The notes: generated by a model from the letters alone, not told the origin. A DNA stretch of 49,906 nt from an uncultured Rikenellaceae bacterium (GCA_944414825.1 CALYBN010000084.1:1-49906); one strand, 5' to 3'. Shown: positions 39,897-49,714, counted from the stretch's first letter. Numbers and translations are program-made.

Positions 39897-42287
39897 ATGA
39901 AACGGAAAACACTATATCGGAGCCTTTCTCTCGTGACGGCGCTTATCCTGCTGGCCGGGTGTGCAAAAGACCCGGAGGCAAATATCCCGACAGGCAACCG
40001 GAGAGGATTCACCCTCTCGGCTGTTGCCGAAAGCATGTCTCCCGAGCGGATCATCACCCGGGTTGCCGATCCCAAAAGCGACGCTGAGTGCGAAATCCGC
40101 ACACTGCATGTTTTTCTGTTCGGACCAGACGAAGAGTATCTCACCACTAAAGACGATTCTTATCCCTATCAGGGATATCAATCCGTAGGCTCCGCCATGC
40201 TACACATCGACGGAGACGCTTTCGCCGATCCGACCAAAGCAGGTAATGCCACAATCTACGTAGTGGCGAACGTCGAACCGGGGACCTTTGGTGCGCTCAC
40301 GGCGGAAGGATACCCTGAAAAGATACGAAACAAGGCCGATTTCGACGCATTCTACTACCGTCCCACGAAACGGGAAACGCTGACAACTCTCCCGGTGAAC
40401 GGAATGCCGATGTTCGGTTCGGCAACAGGCGTCGACCTGACACAAGTCAACGGTTCGGAAATGATCGAAATGAAAGCATTGATGGCACGTATCGATTTCT
40501 CGTTTCAGATCAATGCCACGAACGGTTCGATCGGAGTCTTACCCTCGCTGGTCCTGACCGAATGCGAGGTCAGAAATATGGCCACGGCTGTTCCGTTCAT
40601 AACTCCGGCCGACAGTGCGGAAAGCAATCTGGACATGAACCAGGACGGCCAACCCGATGCCACCACCTCCATGGTTCAATACATGGACCCTTCGGAAAAT
40701 ACCTTATACAACCAACAGGGCGAAGCGACACTCTCTTTTTATGTCTACGAAAACCTGCGCCATCCGGGATATGACGGATACCCCAATACACCCTATTCCT
40801 ATCCGGCAGGGCTCGATCCGGATCACTACCAGCGTTACAAACCGTTGTTGGCCATCAAGCCCGATCAGGATACGATTCCGGCCACCCATGTGATCTTCCG
40901 GGGAATCTTCACCGATGTAGACAATATCGACTATCAGGCTACCTGCACGATCTTTCTGGGCGGCAACCCCGAGAATGACTTCAATGTCAGGAGAAACCAC
41001 CAATACCGGAACAAGGTAAGCATATCCGGCATTACGGCAGCCGGAAGCAATCCCTCGGATGTGGTCACGTTCGACGCCCGCATCAACGTAGAGCACACCA
41101 GCCCCTACTACCTCTCAATCCTACAGCATAAGAATCTGGATGCGCATTTCAATATCATTCCGCTGGACGTCTATCTATTCGACAACGAATCGGCCAACCA
41201 GATAGAGATTCGCATCGACAATCCGACCGTCAACAACTGGTTCCGGATCGAACGGGTACCAGCCGATGTGATGCGCAGCGGTCAGGCGGCATCAAATCAA
41301 CTCAGCCATCCGGGTGAGCCCTTCGCCCCCGGAACCGGAAAACGAAGATTCTTCACACAGAATCTGATCAGTGACCCCACTCAACTGGCCAACAGTACGA
41401 CAGCCGTCATGAACGACAGAGACCGGATCTATATCTACGTGGACGAAAACATTAGCGTCAATACCCGCCAGGCCAATCTGGTAGTGGACTACAAGGAGAA
41501 CGGTTCCATAAAGGACACGCAGACCATCACGCTCGTCCAACACGGTTTGCGACCCGTCCGCGTGGAAAACGGAGGAGTCTATCAATATACGATCTATGTA
41601 GAGGAGTACGAGGAGTACAGAAACCACTTCGATCCGCTCTCCCAATGGGATTCCGAACAGATTTACGACGGTCTGCCCTGGGGCCCGGCCAACATGGGCG
41701 AGATCAACACCGGGTGGCTAATAGGCTACTTGCCCCTCGAAGATGCTATTGAAAACCTTTTCCAGGGGAAAAAGGGGACCATTGCCATCCTGATGGCAAC
41801 CGGGATATTCGATCAGAACTGGACCGGGACTCAACCCGACGGCCCTGCCAAAGCGATGATTCTAGACGAGATTCCGCAAACAGCGGCCGAGTACTGTTAT
41901 CGGAAGAACAAGACCGATGCCAACGGCATGATCTCCGAGGAGAACACCTACTGGTATCTCCCGGCCATCCGCGAACTGGAAAACACCCTGACGACATATT
42001 ATCCTGTCTACAAGGAGTTTCAGGAAAATTTCTACTGGTCGTCTGCCGCAGCGCGTCGAGAAGGAGGACTAACTTATGAAGCCTCGGAATATGCCCGTGC
42101 GACCATGGCCACCCTCAACGCAGACGGGTCCATTTCCCATAAGGTCAGCGGCGCAGACGAATACTATGATCCCACTCTTGGGCCCGGCAGCCGCTACGGG
42201 AAAGCCCTGCGCACGGAATCCCTGCGGATCAGGGCCGTTTATCGACCGGCAAACGGAGGTTTGATCGATGGGGACACCTATCCCTGA
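39897..42287 (+). CDS. Large fimbrial lipoprotein, DUF4906-like, candidate tip adhesin
   Basis: A 796-residue lipoprotein with Cys22 in ILLAGC. An N-terminal fimbrillin-like region has GFTLSAVAE and RIITRVADP with Arg55 at the protease site. The middle (about 100-500) is beta-rich and resembles DUF4906. A BACON-like repeat lies near 508-550 (LVVDYKENGSIKDTQTITLVQHG), and the C-terminus (about 590-790) has TYWYLPAIRELENTL and FYWSSAAARR, resembling the Lcl/DUF1566 lectin-like fold. Its size, last position and extra domain suggest the pilus tip (inference). The start is ATG 39897; an earlier in-frame ATG would lie inside the preceding gene. Confidence 0.8.
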   Translation: MKRKTLYRSLSLVTALILLAGCAKDPEANIPTGNRRGFTLSAVAESMSPERIITRVADPKSDAECEIRTLHVFLFGPDEEYLTTKDDSYPYQGYQSVGSAMLHIDGDAFADPTKAGNATIYVVANVEPGTFGALTAEGYPEKIRNKADFDAFYYRPTKRETLTTLPVNGMPMFGSATGVDLTQVNGSEMIEMKALMARIDFSFQINATNGSIGVLPSLVLTECEVRNMATAVPFITPADSAESNLDMNQDGQPDATTSMVQYMDPSENTLYNQQGEATLSFYVYENLRHPGYDGYPNTPYSYPAGLDPDHYQRYKPLLAIKPDQDTIPATHVIFRGIFTDVDNIDYQATCTIFLGGNPENDFNVRRNHQYRNKVSISGITAAGSNPSDVVTFDARINVEHTSPYYLSILQHKNLDAHFNIIPLDVYLFDNESANQIEIRIDNPTVNNWFRIERVPADVMRSGQAASNQLSHPGEPFAPGTGKRRFFTQNLISDPTQLANSTTAVMNDRDRIYIYVDENISVNTRQANLVVDYKENGSIKDTQTITLVQHGLRPVRVENGGVYQYTIYVEEYEEYRNHFDPLSQWDSEQIYDGLPWGPANMGEINTGWLIGYLPLEDAIENLFQGKKGTIAILMATGIFDQNWTGTQPDGPAKAMILDEIPQTAAEYCYRKNKTDANGMISEENTYWYLPAIRELENTLTTYYPVYKEFQENFYWSSAAARREGGLTYEASEYARATMATLNADGSISHKVSGADEYYDPTLGPGSRYGKALRTESLRIRAVYRPANGGLIDGDTYP

Positions 42288-42391
42288 TCAATAGCCTTCC
42301 CGATCAATCGCCGAGCAAAAGAGAGCAACCTGAAGCATAAGAGAAGGCTCCCGGTCCTATGGGAAGGGGCATCTCCTTCACAAACAACAAG

Positions 42392-42416
42392 GGGGAGGTC
42401 AATGTTCGACCTCCCC
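42392..42416. terminator. Bidirectional terminator between the pilus operon and tpiA
   Basis: GGGGAGGTC (42392-42400) pairs perfectly with GACCTCCCC (42408-42416) around a 7-nt loop. Both flanks are T/A-rich (TGTTTATA on plus, TTGTTGTTTG on minus), fitting termination of both converging units. Confidence 0.75.
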
Positions 42417-42460
42417 TGTTTATAGCCTCTCCGGAATATCCGGCGCTACTTTTTTTCTAC

Positions 42461-43219
42461 TTATTTCGAAAAGCTCTTGCCGATAGCCAGGAAATCATCT
42501 GCTACGAGAGCTGCTCCACCGATCAGACCACCGTCCACGTCGGGTTTCGAAAAGAGTTCCGGAGCGTTCGACGGTTTGGCACTACCTCCGTACAGGATCA
42601 CGGTATCGTCAGCCTTGGCGCCGAACTTGCTGCGCAGCACCTCACGGATATAGGCATGAATCTCCTGAGCCTGTTCTGCGGTAGCCGTTTTGCCGGTACC
42701 GATAGCCCACACAGGCTCATAAGCAATGATGAGTTTCTCGAACTGAGCAGCCGTCAGGTTGAAAACAACCTCTTCGATCTGAGCTTTCACCACCTCGAAG
42801 TGTTTGCCAGCCTCACGCTCGGCCAGGTTCTCGCCCACGCAGTAGATCGGAGCCAGGTTGTTGGCGAAGGCCTGCTCCATCTTCTTGTTGAGCGTAGCGC
42901 TGGTCTCGCCATAATACTGGCGGCGCTCCGAGTGGCCCAGGATGACATACTCCACGCCCAGTGAAGCGATCATGGCTGCCGAAACCTCGCCCGTATAGGC
43001 ACCTTTGGCTTCAGCGGCACAGTTCTGAGCGCCGACAGCGATACCCGTTCCGCGCGTCACCTTCATCACCTCCGAAAGGTGCGTAAAGGGAGGGCATACG
43101 ATAAAGTTCACGCAAGAGCATACGCTACCCTTGCCAGCCACTACGGCTTTTGCCAATTCGACACCCTCCACCGGAGTGGTGTTCATTTTCCAGTTGCCTG
43201 CTACTACTTTCTTTCTCAT
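42461..43219 (-). CDS. tpiA: Triosephosphate isomerase TpiA
   Basis: A 252-residue TIM-barrel enzyme that interconverts dihydroxyacetone phosphate and glyceraldehyde-3-phosphate. Catalytic residues: Lys11 in GNWKMN, His in ILGHSERR, Glu in [11 protein letters not shown]. The phosphate-binding GGSAKPSNA stretch is present. It lies 37 bp after lysS on the same strand and is probably co-transcribed. Confidence 0.97.
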   Translation of the reverse strand: MRKKVVAGNWKMNTTPVEGVELAKAVVAGKGSVCSCVNFIVCPPFTHLSEVMKVTRGTGIAVGAQNCAAEAKGAYTGEVSAAMIASLGVEYVILGHSERRQYYGETSATLNKKMEQAFANNLAPIYCVGENLAEREAGKHFEVVKAQIEEVVFNLTAAQFEKLIIAYEPVWAIGTGKTATAEQAQEIHAYIREVLRSKFGAKADDTVILYGGSAKPSNAPELFSKPDVDGGLIGGAALVADDFLAIGKSFSK

Positions 43220-43256
43220 AATTGTATGGTTTTAATACATATCAATAAATTCTTCA

Positions 43257-44978
43257 CTACTCCACCCAGCTCTTCACCTGCTCCAGCGTCGGGTTCTGCA
43301 GCCCCAGTTTATTCTTCTTGTTGAAGCCGCACAGATCGTTGAAAAGCTTGCCCGCAGAGAGTTTCTTGAGCTGATCCACCGTCAGGAAGCTCATCTTGCG
43401 CAGCACCGGGATCCATTCGGCCGGAATCCCGGCAGCCAGGTATTTGTCATCGCCGTCCTGCACCGCCTTCTTCTCGGGTCGCATCTGCGGAAAAAAGAGC
43501 ACGTCCTGGATCGACGGCTGGTTGGTCATAAACATCGTGAGACGGTCAATTCCGATTCCCATTCCGGAACAGGTCGGCATGCCGTACTCCAGCGCCCGGA
43601 CGAAATCCATATCGATGAACATCGCCTCGTCGTCACCCTTTTCGCTCAGGCGCAACTGCTCCTGGAAACGTTCCAACTGGTCAATCGGGTCGTTCAGCTC
43701 GGAATAGGCATTGCACAGCTCCTTGCCGTTGACAAAGAGTTCGAAGCGCTCCGTCAGTTCCGGATTGTTGCGATGGCGTTTGCACAGCGGCGACATCTCG
43801 ATCGGGTAGTCGGTCACAAAGGTCGGTTGCACCAGATCCTCCTCACAATATTGTCCGAAAATGGCATCGATCAGTTTGCCTTTTCCCATCGTTTCGTCGG
43901 TCTCCACGTTCAACCGGGCACAAGCCTCGCGCAACTCCTCCTCGCTTTTGCCCGTAATGTCGAACCCGGTCTTTTCGCGGATCGCATCGGTCATCGTCAC
44001 GCGGCGGAAGGGCCGTGCAAAGCTGATCGGACGATCTCCAATCTGCAGTTCGGTCGTGCCGTTGGTTGCCAGAGCCACCTTCTCGAGCATCTCTTCCGTG
44101 AAATCCATCATCCAGAGGTAGTCCTTATAGGCCACGTAGATCTCCATGACCGTAAATTCCGGATTATGCGTCCGGTCCATACCCTCGTTCCGGAAGTTCT
44201 TCCCGAACTCATACACGCCGCCGAAGCCGCCCACGATCAGTTTCTTGAGGTACAGCTCGCTGGCGATGCGCAGGTACTGGTCAATATCGAGCGAATTGTG
44301 GTGCGTCACAAACGGCCGGGCTGCTGCCCCACCGGGAATCGGCTGCAGGATCGGCGTCTCCACCTCCAGGTAGCCCTTCGAGTCGAAGAACGCCCGCATG
44401 GTGGAGATAATCTTGGCCCGCTTCACAAAAACGTCGCGCACCTGCGGATTCACCACCAGGTCGACATAACGCTGGCGATAGCGCGCTTCAGGATCGGTAA
44501 AGGCGTCGTACGTCTTTCCATCCTTCTCTTTGACGATCGGCAGCGGCCGCACCGACTTACTCAGCAGCGTGAGTGACTGGCAGTGTACGGAGAGCTCCCC
44601 GGTCTGGGTGATGAAGGCAAATCCCTTCACGCCGACAAAGTCGCCGATGTCGAGCAGTTTCTTGAAAACCGTATTGTACATCGTGGTATCCTCGCCCTGA
44701 GAGATCTCGTCGCGACGCACGTAGACCTGTATGCGGCCCGTATGGTCCTGCAGCTCGAAGAACGAAGCGCTGCCCATGATCCGACGGCTCATCATACGGC
44801 CGGCGATCACCACCTCCTTGAAATTACCCTTCTCGGGATCATACCCGGCGACGATCTCGCTCACCGTCGTATTGACAGGATACATCGCAGCGGGATAGGG
44901 TTCGATCCCCAACTCGCGCAACTGCGCCAGCGCATTGCGGCGGACCTGTTCCTGTTCACTGAGTTCCAGTATGCTCAT
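43257..44978 (-). CDS. lysS: Lysyl-tRNA synthetase, class II
   Basis: A 573-residue class II synthetase. Order: OB-fold anticodon-binding domain (about 50-150), then the catalytic core with motif 2 FRNEGMDRTHNPEFTVMEI and motif 3 GMGIGIDRLTMF. About 70 residues after motif 3 form a helical C-terminal extension seen in Bacteroidetes LysRS. The start at MSILELSEQEQ is preceded by a perfect -7 box. Followed by tpiA. Confidence 0.97.
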   Translation of the reverse strand: MSILELSEQEQVRRNALAQLRELGIEPYPAAMYPVNTTVSEIVAGYDPEKGNFKEVVIAGRMMSRRIMGSASFFELQDHTGRIQVYVRRDEISQGEDTTMYNTVFKKLLDIGDFVGVKGFAFITQTGELSVHCQSLTLLSKSVRPLPIVKEKDGKTYDAFTDPEARYRQRYVDLVVNPQVRDVFVKRAKIISTMRAFFDSKGYLEVETPILQPIPGGAAARPFVTHHNSLDIDQYLRIASELYLKKLIVGGFGGVYEFGKNFRNEGMDRTHNPEFTVMEIYVAYKDYLWMMDFTEEMLEKVALATNGTTELQIGDRPISFARPFRRVTMTDAIREKTGFDITGKSEEELREACARLNVETDETMGKGKLIDAIFGQYCEEDLVQPTFVTDYPIEMSPLCKRHRNNPELTERFELFVNGKELCNAYSELNDPIDQLERFQEQLRLSEKGDDEAMFIDMDFVRALEYGMPTCSGMGIGIDRLTMFMTNQPSIQDVLFFPQMRPEKKAVQDGDDKYLAAGIPAEWIPVLRKMSFLTVDQLKKLSAGKLFNDLCGFNKKNKLGLQNPTLEQVKSWVE

Positions 44979-45011
44979 AAGTTTCGGTCTGTTTTTTACA
45001 TTTTTAACGTG

Positions 45012-45019
45012 CAAATATA
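45012..45019 (-). promoter_or_regulatory. -7 box of the lysS-tpiA unit
   Basis: The minus strand reads TATATTTG, a perfect TAnnTTTG, giving a leader of about 27 nt before the lysS ATG. Confidence 0.65.
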
Positions 45020-45202
45020 CGCAATTCTCTCCGAGTTTCCTCGACTTACCCGACGATTTCCGTCGGAATTGCAGAAAGCGGCAGCGATCTGTCCGGCGGA
45101 TCGCACGAGCAATCGGCAGGACCGGAGCCCCTCTTCCGACAAAATTATCACAAAATAAAGCTGTTTTCTGCGCAAATCATTACAATATATCAGAAAAAAG
45201 CA

Positions 45203-45210
45203 TAGATTTG
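45203..45210 (+). promoter_or_regulatory. -7 box of aspA
   Basis: TAGATTTG is a full TAnnTTTG match, giving a leader of about 20 nt before the aspA ATG. The 217-bp gap between this and the lysS promoter has no other feature I can name. Confidence 0.65.
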
Positions 45211-45236
45211 TAACAATTAACCTGAATCTTTACACT

Positions 45237-46670
45237 ATGGACATCACCACCATGCCACTGAGCGGCAAAACCCGCGAGGAGCACGATCTGTTGGGTAACA
45301 AACAGATTCCCGAGGAGTATTATTTCGGCGTGCAGACCATGCGCGCCATCGAGAATTTCCACATCAGCCGGGTACGCCTGTGCATGTTCCCCTATTTCAT
45401 CAAAGGGCTTGCCATGGTCAAGGAGGCTGCCGCCAAGGCCAACCGCGATCTGGGCGAGATAGACCCCAAGGTAGCCGACGCCATCATCGAGGCCTGTCAC
45501 GAAATCGAACGCGGCCAGTTGCACGACCATTTTGTGGTCGACATGGTGCAGGGCGGCGCCGGAACCTCAACCAACATGAATGCCAACGAGGTGATCGCCA
45601 ACCGCGCTCTCGAATTGCTGGGGCATCGCCGCGGCGAATACAAATACTGCCACCCGAACAACGACGTCAACCACTCACAGTCGACCAACGACGCCTATCC
45701 TACGGCCGTCAAACTGGGGCTGATCCTACGCAACCGAGAGCTGATCAAAGCGCTGAAAGAGTTGATCGGAGCCTTCCAGTCCAAGGCCATCGAGTTCGCC
45801 GACGTGATCAAGATGGGACGCACGCAGCTGCAGGATGCCGTTCCGATGACCCTCGGACAGGAGTTTGAAGCTTACGCCGCCAACCTCACCGAGGAGATCG
45901 ACCGTCTGGAACAGAACGTCAACCTCTTCCTGGAGGTCAATATGGGAGCAACGGCCATCGGAACAGGTATCAATGCCGATCCGGAGTACAGCCAGATCTG
46001 CATCAAATACCTGCGCGAAATCACGGGATTCCCGATCCAGGCAGCCAGCAACATGATCGAGGCGACGAACGACACCGGAGCCTTCGTCATGTACTCTTCG
46101 GCCGTGAAGCGTCTGGCCGTAAAGCTGTCGAAGATTTGCAGCGACCTACGCCTGCTCTCTTCAGGCCCGCGCACGGGCCTCAACGAGATCAACCTACCGC
46201 CCATGCAGCCAGGTTCGTCGATCATGCCAGGCAAGGTGAATCCGGTCATCCCGGAGGTGGTCAACCAGATCGCCTACAAGGTGATCGGCAACGACCTGAC
46301 CGTCACCTTCGCCGCCGAAGCCGGACAACTGGAACTGAACGTCATGGAACCCATTATCGTCTACAGCCTCTTCGAGTCGATGATCATGCTGGTGAACGGC
46401 ATGAACACCCTGCGCGAACGCTGCATCCTGGGCGTCACGGCCAATCGTGAACGTTGCCGCAACATGGTCTACCACAGCATCGGACTGGTGACGGCCCTCA
46501 ACCCCTACCTTGGCTACGAGACCTCGACCGAACTGGCCAAAGAGGCACTCCACAGCGGCAAGGGAATCTACGACCTGGTACTGGAGAAAGGCCTGATGTC
46601 CCAAAAGGAACTGGACAACATCCTCCGGCCGGAAAACATGATCAAACCCCGGAAGTTCCTGCGGAAATAA
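45237..46670 (+). CDS. aspA: Aspartate ammonia-lyase AspA
   Basis: A 477-residue homotetrameric lyase of the fumarase/aspartase superfamily that converts aspartate to fumarate and ammonia. The signature GSSIMPGKVNPV lies at about residue 326, with GGAGTSTNMNANEV and NHSQSTNDAYPT in the substrate loops. The N-terminal REEHDLLGNKQIPEEYYFGVQT is typical of aspartases rather than fumarase C. In anaerobic Bacteroidetes it supplies fumarate for respiration. It ends at a strong bidirectional terminator. Confidence 0.95.
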   Translation: MDITTMPLSGKTREEHDLLGNKQIPEEYYFGVQTMRAIENFHISRVRLCMFPYFIKGLAMVKEAAAKANRDLGEIDPKVADAIIEACHEIERGQLHDHFVVDMVQGGAGTSTNMNANEVIANRALELLGHRRGEYKYCHPNNDVNHSQSTNDAYPTAVKLGLILRNRELIKALKELIGAFQSKAIEFADVIKMGRTQLQDAVPMTLGQEFEAYAANLTEEIDRLEQNVNLFLEVNMGATAIGTGINADPEYSQICIKYLREITGFPIQAASNMIEATNDTGAFVMYSSAVKRLAVKLSKICSDLRLLSSGPRTGLNEINLPPMQPGSSIMPGKVNPVIPEVVNQIAYKVIGNDLTVTFAAEAGQLELNVMEPIIVYSLFESMIMLVNGMNTLRERCILGVTANRERCRNMVYHSIGLVTALNPYLGYETSTELAKEALHSGKGIYDLVLEKGLMSQKELDNILRPENMIKPRKFLRK

Positions 46671-46738
46671 ACGGATCACGCTACGCCGCCGAAAACCCAC
46701 AGCGAGCAGCTGCAGGCATTGAGGCGGATCCGAACGAA

Positions 46739-46772
46739 AATCAAAGGCAGCCACGCATGGCCGCCTTTGATT
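46739..46772. terminator. Bidirectional terminator between aspA and the RlmI-like gene
   Basis: AATCAAAGGC (46739-46748) pairs with GCCTTTGATT (46763-46772). After one A-C mismatch, GCCA/TGGC closes a CGCA loop. T-rich sequence follows on both strands. Confidence 0.85.
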
Positions 46773-46796
46773 ATTGTATTGTATTTTCCCGACCAG

Positions 46797-47789
46797 CTAA
46801 CGGACAAAGCGATAAAACACGCCCAGCGGCAGAGCCTTACCGGCCCGATCGGGGAAATAGAGCTCCCCGAACTGTTCGGTAAATCCGCCGAGCGGTTCGT
46901 GATTATGTCTATCACCACGCGCACCTTGCTTCACGGAGCCGTCCGACGAGAGCACCCCACTTACCGGCACTCCGGCTTCTCCCCCACCGAAAAGCTGGTT
47001 CACAATGCCCTTGGCCAGCAGAGCCGACAATCCCATAGAGTAAAGATTCAGCACCAGGAAGCTCCCCGTCGGGGCCAGCAACCGGGCACATCCCTCGAGC
47101 AACTCGCCCAGGTGTTGCTCAAGCACCCACTTTTCACCCTCCGGACCACGGCCATAAGCCGGAGGGTCGAGAATCAAACCATCATAAAGGTGTCCCCGCT
47201 TCACCTCGCGCCGCACGAATTTCAGCGCATCCTCCACGATCCAGCGTACGCCGTCCAGCCCGCTCTGCTCCATATTACCGCGAGCCCACGTTACCACCTG
47301 TTTCACCGAATCGACATGGGTCACCTCCGCTCCGGCAGCTCGGGCAGCCAGGGTTGCCCCGCCCGTATAAGCAAAGAGGTTCAGGACCTGTGCCGGGCGC
47401 TGCCGCAGTGAAGCAATCCGATGCGACTGGTCGTAGATGAAGTTCCAATTCTCGGCCTGCTCCGGAAACAGCCCCACGTGTTTGAATGACGTAAGCCCCA
47501 GGCGCATTCGGATCCGCATCTCCTTATAGGCATACTCCACCCACCACTGTTCCGGCATCTGAGGACAACACACCCATTGTCCGCGCTCCTCGCTACGGGC
47601 ATCGCGCCGGAAATAGGCCGTTACCAACCGGTCCCACTCGGATTGAGGCAGGCTCTTATGCCAGATGGCCTGCGGTTCGGGTCGTGCGGTAATCCAGCGG
47701 CCGAACCGTTCCAGTTTCTCGAAACCGCCGCTGTCGATCAGTTCATAATCCCGCCAAAGATCGGGAGTCAAAAGTTGCGGAGTATTCAT
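46797..47789 (-). CDS. Class I SAM-dependent rRNA methyltransferase (RlmI/PF10672-like)
   Basis: A 330-residue methyltransferase. An N-terminal domain (about 1-130) precedes the SAM region VLNLFAYTGGATLAARAAGA, then VDSVKQVVTWA and the LILDPPAYGRG catalytic-region motif typical of 23S rRNA m5C methyltransferases such as RlmI. No PUA domain is recognised at the N-terminus, which differs from E. coli RlmI. It is 7 bp after the U32 peptidase gene, so the two form one unit. Confidence 0.88.
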   Translation of the reverse strand: MNTPQLLTPDLWRDYELIDSGGFEKLERFGRWITARPEPQAIWHKSLPQSEWDRLVTAYFRRDARSEERGQWVCCPQMPEQWWVEYAYKEMRIRMRLGLTSFKHVGLFPEQAENWNFIYDQSHRIASLRQRPAQVLNLFAYTGGATLAARAAGAEVTHVDSVKQVVTWARGNMEQSGLDGVRWIVEDALKFVRREVKRGHLYDGLILDPPAYGRGPEGEKWVLEQHLGELLEGCARLLAPTGSFLVLNLYSMGLSALLAKGIVNQLFGGGEAGVPVSGVLSSDGSVKQGARGDRHNHEPLGGFTEQFGELYFPDRAGKALPLGVFYRFVR

Positions 47790-47796
47790 AAAGTCA

Positions 47797-49695
47797 CTAT
47801 TTTTCTTTGATCAGATTCATCCGGCACACCGCACAGTCGAACTCCAAGCGATAGCGTGCCGTCCCGCGACACAAGAACAACGGTCCCTGCAGGCGAGGAT
47901 GTTCCTTCAGGCACTCTCCGATCTCACGGCGCAGGCAATAGGCCGAGGTCATCACCCGCTGTCCCACCAGCGAAGGCCGCAGGTCGAAACCGCGCTCAAC
48001 CGCGTCTACCTCGTGATCACGATAGAAGCTTTCGGCCAGCGAATTGGTCACGTTTCCCGTTCCGTCCAGCTGCCGCAGCGGATATGGGAAAGTCCGGTTT
48101 TCGATAGGCTCCCTCAACTGCCGCGGCTGCCGTTTCCGAGTCTCGGCAAGCGCTTCGACAGCCCTGCGCCGCAGTTCATTCAGCGTAGCAACGGGCAGGA
48201 ACGGCACATACGGAAGTTCCGTTTTCACTTCCTCCACCCGGAAAGGCGTATCGCCACACCGGGCCACCTGCGTGCGCAACACCTCCAGCATATGTTCCGG
48301 TTTTTTAGCCGGTTCGAACGGTCCTGAGGCCGTAGCAGCAGCCTCCAAGCCCTCCTCGTCCCGCATCCGGAGCACGAGGTCGCCGTCGGCCGCCAAGGTC
48401 ACCGTAGCCTGCACGCCAATCGTCCGACGGGTACGGCTCCGTTCGAGCGACGTCACAAAACGATGGTCGTAGTTCCGATATATAGTCACGCCCGGAACGA
48501 TCCCCTCCATCCGGTTGGGCCACACCATGCGTCCCTCGACCCGGTTGACATTCGTCCCGACCAGCACGCCCTTCGACAAAAAGCAGAGACCGTCGCCAGC
48601 ATTTAATTCCTCCCGGGCACCGACTTCGCTCCGGATTGCGTTCCTCACAGCGTCCGTGGACGTGGTCTGGCATGTTTGCGCGCCGGCTGCCGCATCATCT
48701 GCCAGCAGTTCAAAGTGGTCCGCAGAGATCCTTCCCACGGTTCCAATCCGTGTACCGATCGCCTTGGGCGTATCGAACGACGCCACGCCCGCCCTCGGGC
48801 CGTCGAGCATCCACACCGAACCGCCTCGCGAAAAGGTTCGGGTCGGGTCCGGCGTGAAATCGGTCGTCGTCCGGCCCCACGAACTGCGTCGGCACGTCGG
48901 ACGCGTAACCAGCACCTGGTCAAGCACCTGGCGGTAATAAGCCACCACGTTGCGAATATAACCCTGCTCCTTGAGCCGTCCTTCGATTTTAAAAGAATTA
49001 ACCCCCGCGTCGAGCAGTTCCGGAATACGCTGCGACAGATCCAGGTCCTGCACCGAGAGCAGATGTTTCCCTCGAAAAATCGTCCGGCCCTGACCGTCGA
49101 CAAGGTCCCACGGCAGGCGGCATGGCTGACTGCACTCGCCGCGGTTTCCGCTGCGCGGTCCCAGGCTGCGGCTCAGGTAGCAACGGCCACTGAAGCCAAC
49201 GCAGATCGCCCCGTGGACAAAACACTCCAGTTCCACCGACGTAGCGGAGCGGATCGCCCGGATCTGTTCCAGACTCAGCCCACGCTCCAGAATCACCCGA
49301 GCGAATCCGCACTCCTGCAGGAAACGGACTCCCTCGGGCGTAGTATTGCACATCTGGGTCGAGGCATGCAGTTCGACTCCCTTCAGGCCCATTCGCAGAA
49401 AAGCGGCATCCTGCACGATCAGGGCATCGACCCCGGCCGCGATCAATTCCCGAGCCAATGTCTCGGCCTTAGACAGCTCCTCTTCATAGACGACCGTATT
49501 GAGCGTTGCATAGACCTTCACGCCGAACACCCGGGCATAGTCCACCAATCGGGCGATATCCTCCGTCGAGTTCCCGGCTGCATGGCGTGCTCCGAAACGG
49601 GCACCCCCTATGTAGACGGCATCCGCCCCGCTATCCACTGCCGCCATGCCGGAGGCCAGATCCCGGGCCGGAGCCAATAGTTCGATCGCTCTCAT
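47797..49695 (-). CDS. U32 family peptidase
   Basis: A 632-residue protein starting RAIELLAPARDLASGMAAVDSGADAVYIGG, the family N-terminus, with the Cys-rich FVHGAICVGFSGRCYLSRSLG and RGECSQPCRLPW region (about 165-210) seen in PrtC/YhbU/RlhA proteins. A DUF3656-like C-terminal part ends with CLRREIGEC and CAVCRM, which may hold a cluster with the earlier cysteines. RlhA-type members hydroxylate 23S rRNA, so an RNA role together with the methyltransferase downstream is plausible (inference). The start at MRAIELLAPA is set by family alignment. Confidence 0.88.
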   Translation of the reverse strand: MRAIELLAPARDLASGMAAVDSGADAVYIGGARFGARHAAGNSTEDIARLVDYARVFGVKVYATLNTVVYEEELSKAETLARELIAAGVDALIVQDAAFLRMGLKGVELHASTQMCNTTPEGVRFLQECGFARVILERGLSLEQIRAIRSATSVELECFVHGAICVGFSGRCYLSRSLGPRSGNRGECSQPCRLPWDLVDGQGRTIFRGKHLLSVQDLDLSQRIPELLDAGVNSFKIEGRLKEQGYIRNVVAYYRQVLDQVLVTRPTCRRSSWGRTTTDFTPDPTRTFSRGGSVWMLDGPRAGVASFDTPKAIGTRIGTVGRISADHFELLADDAAAGAQTCQTTSTDAVRNAIRSEVGAREELNAGDGLCFLSKGVLVGTNVNRVEGRMVWPNRMEGIVPGVTIYRNYDHRFVTSLERSRTRRTIGVQATVTLAADGDLVLRMRDEEGLEAAATASGPFEPAKKPEHMLEVLRTQVARCGDTPFRVEEVKTELPYVPFLPVATLNELRRRAVEALAETRKRQPRQLREPIENRTFPYPLRQLDGTGNVTNSLAESFYRDHEVDAVERGFDLRPSLVGQRVMTSAYCLRREIGECLKEHPRLQGPLFLCRGTARYRLEFDCAVCRMNLIKEK

Positions 49696-49699
49696 GGCG

Positions 49700-49707
49700 C
49701 AAAGATA
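49700..49707 (-). promoter_or_regulatory. -7 box very close to the U32 peptidase start
   Basis: The minus strand reads TATCTTTG, a full TAnnTTTG match, but only 4 nt separate it from the ATG at 49695. Usual spacing would start the transcript at or inside the start codon, so the mRNA may be leaderless, or the true start may lie further in. Confidence 0.5.
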
Positions 49708-49714
49708 CGTAAAA

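Noticed and set aside
45020-45202. Hidden gene between the lysS and aspA promoters
   Set aside because: No conserved short frame or RNA structure beyond a small GACG/CGTC hairpin; looks like ordinary divergent intergenic DNA.
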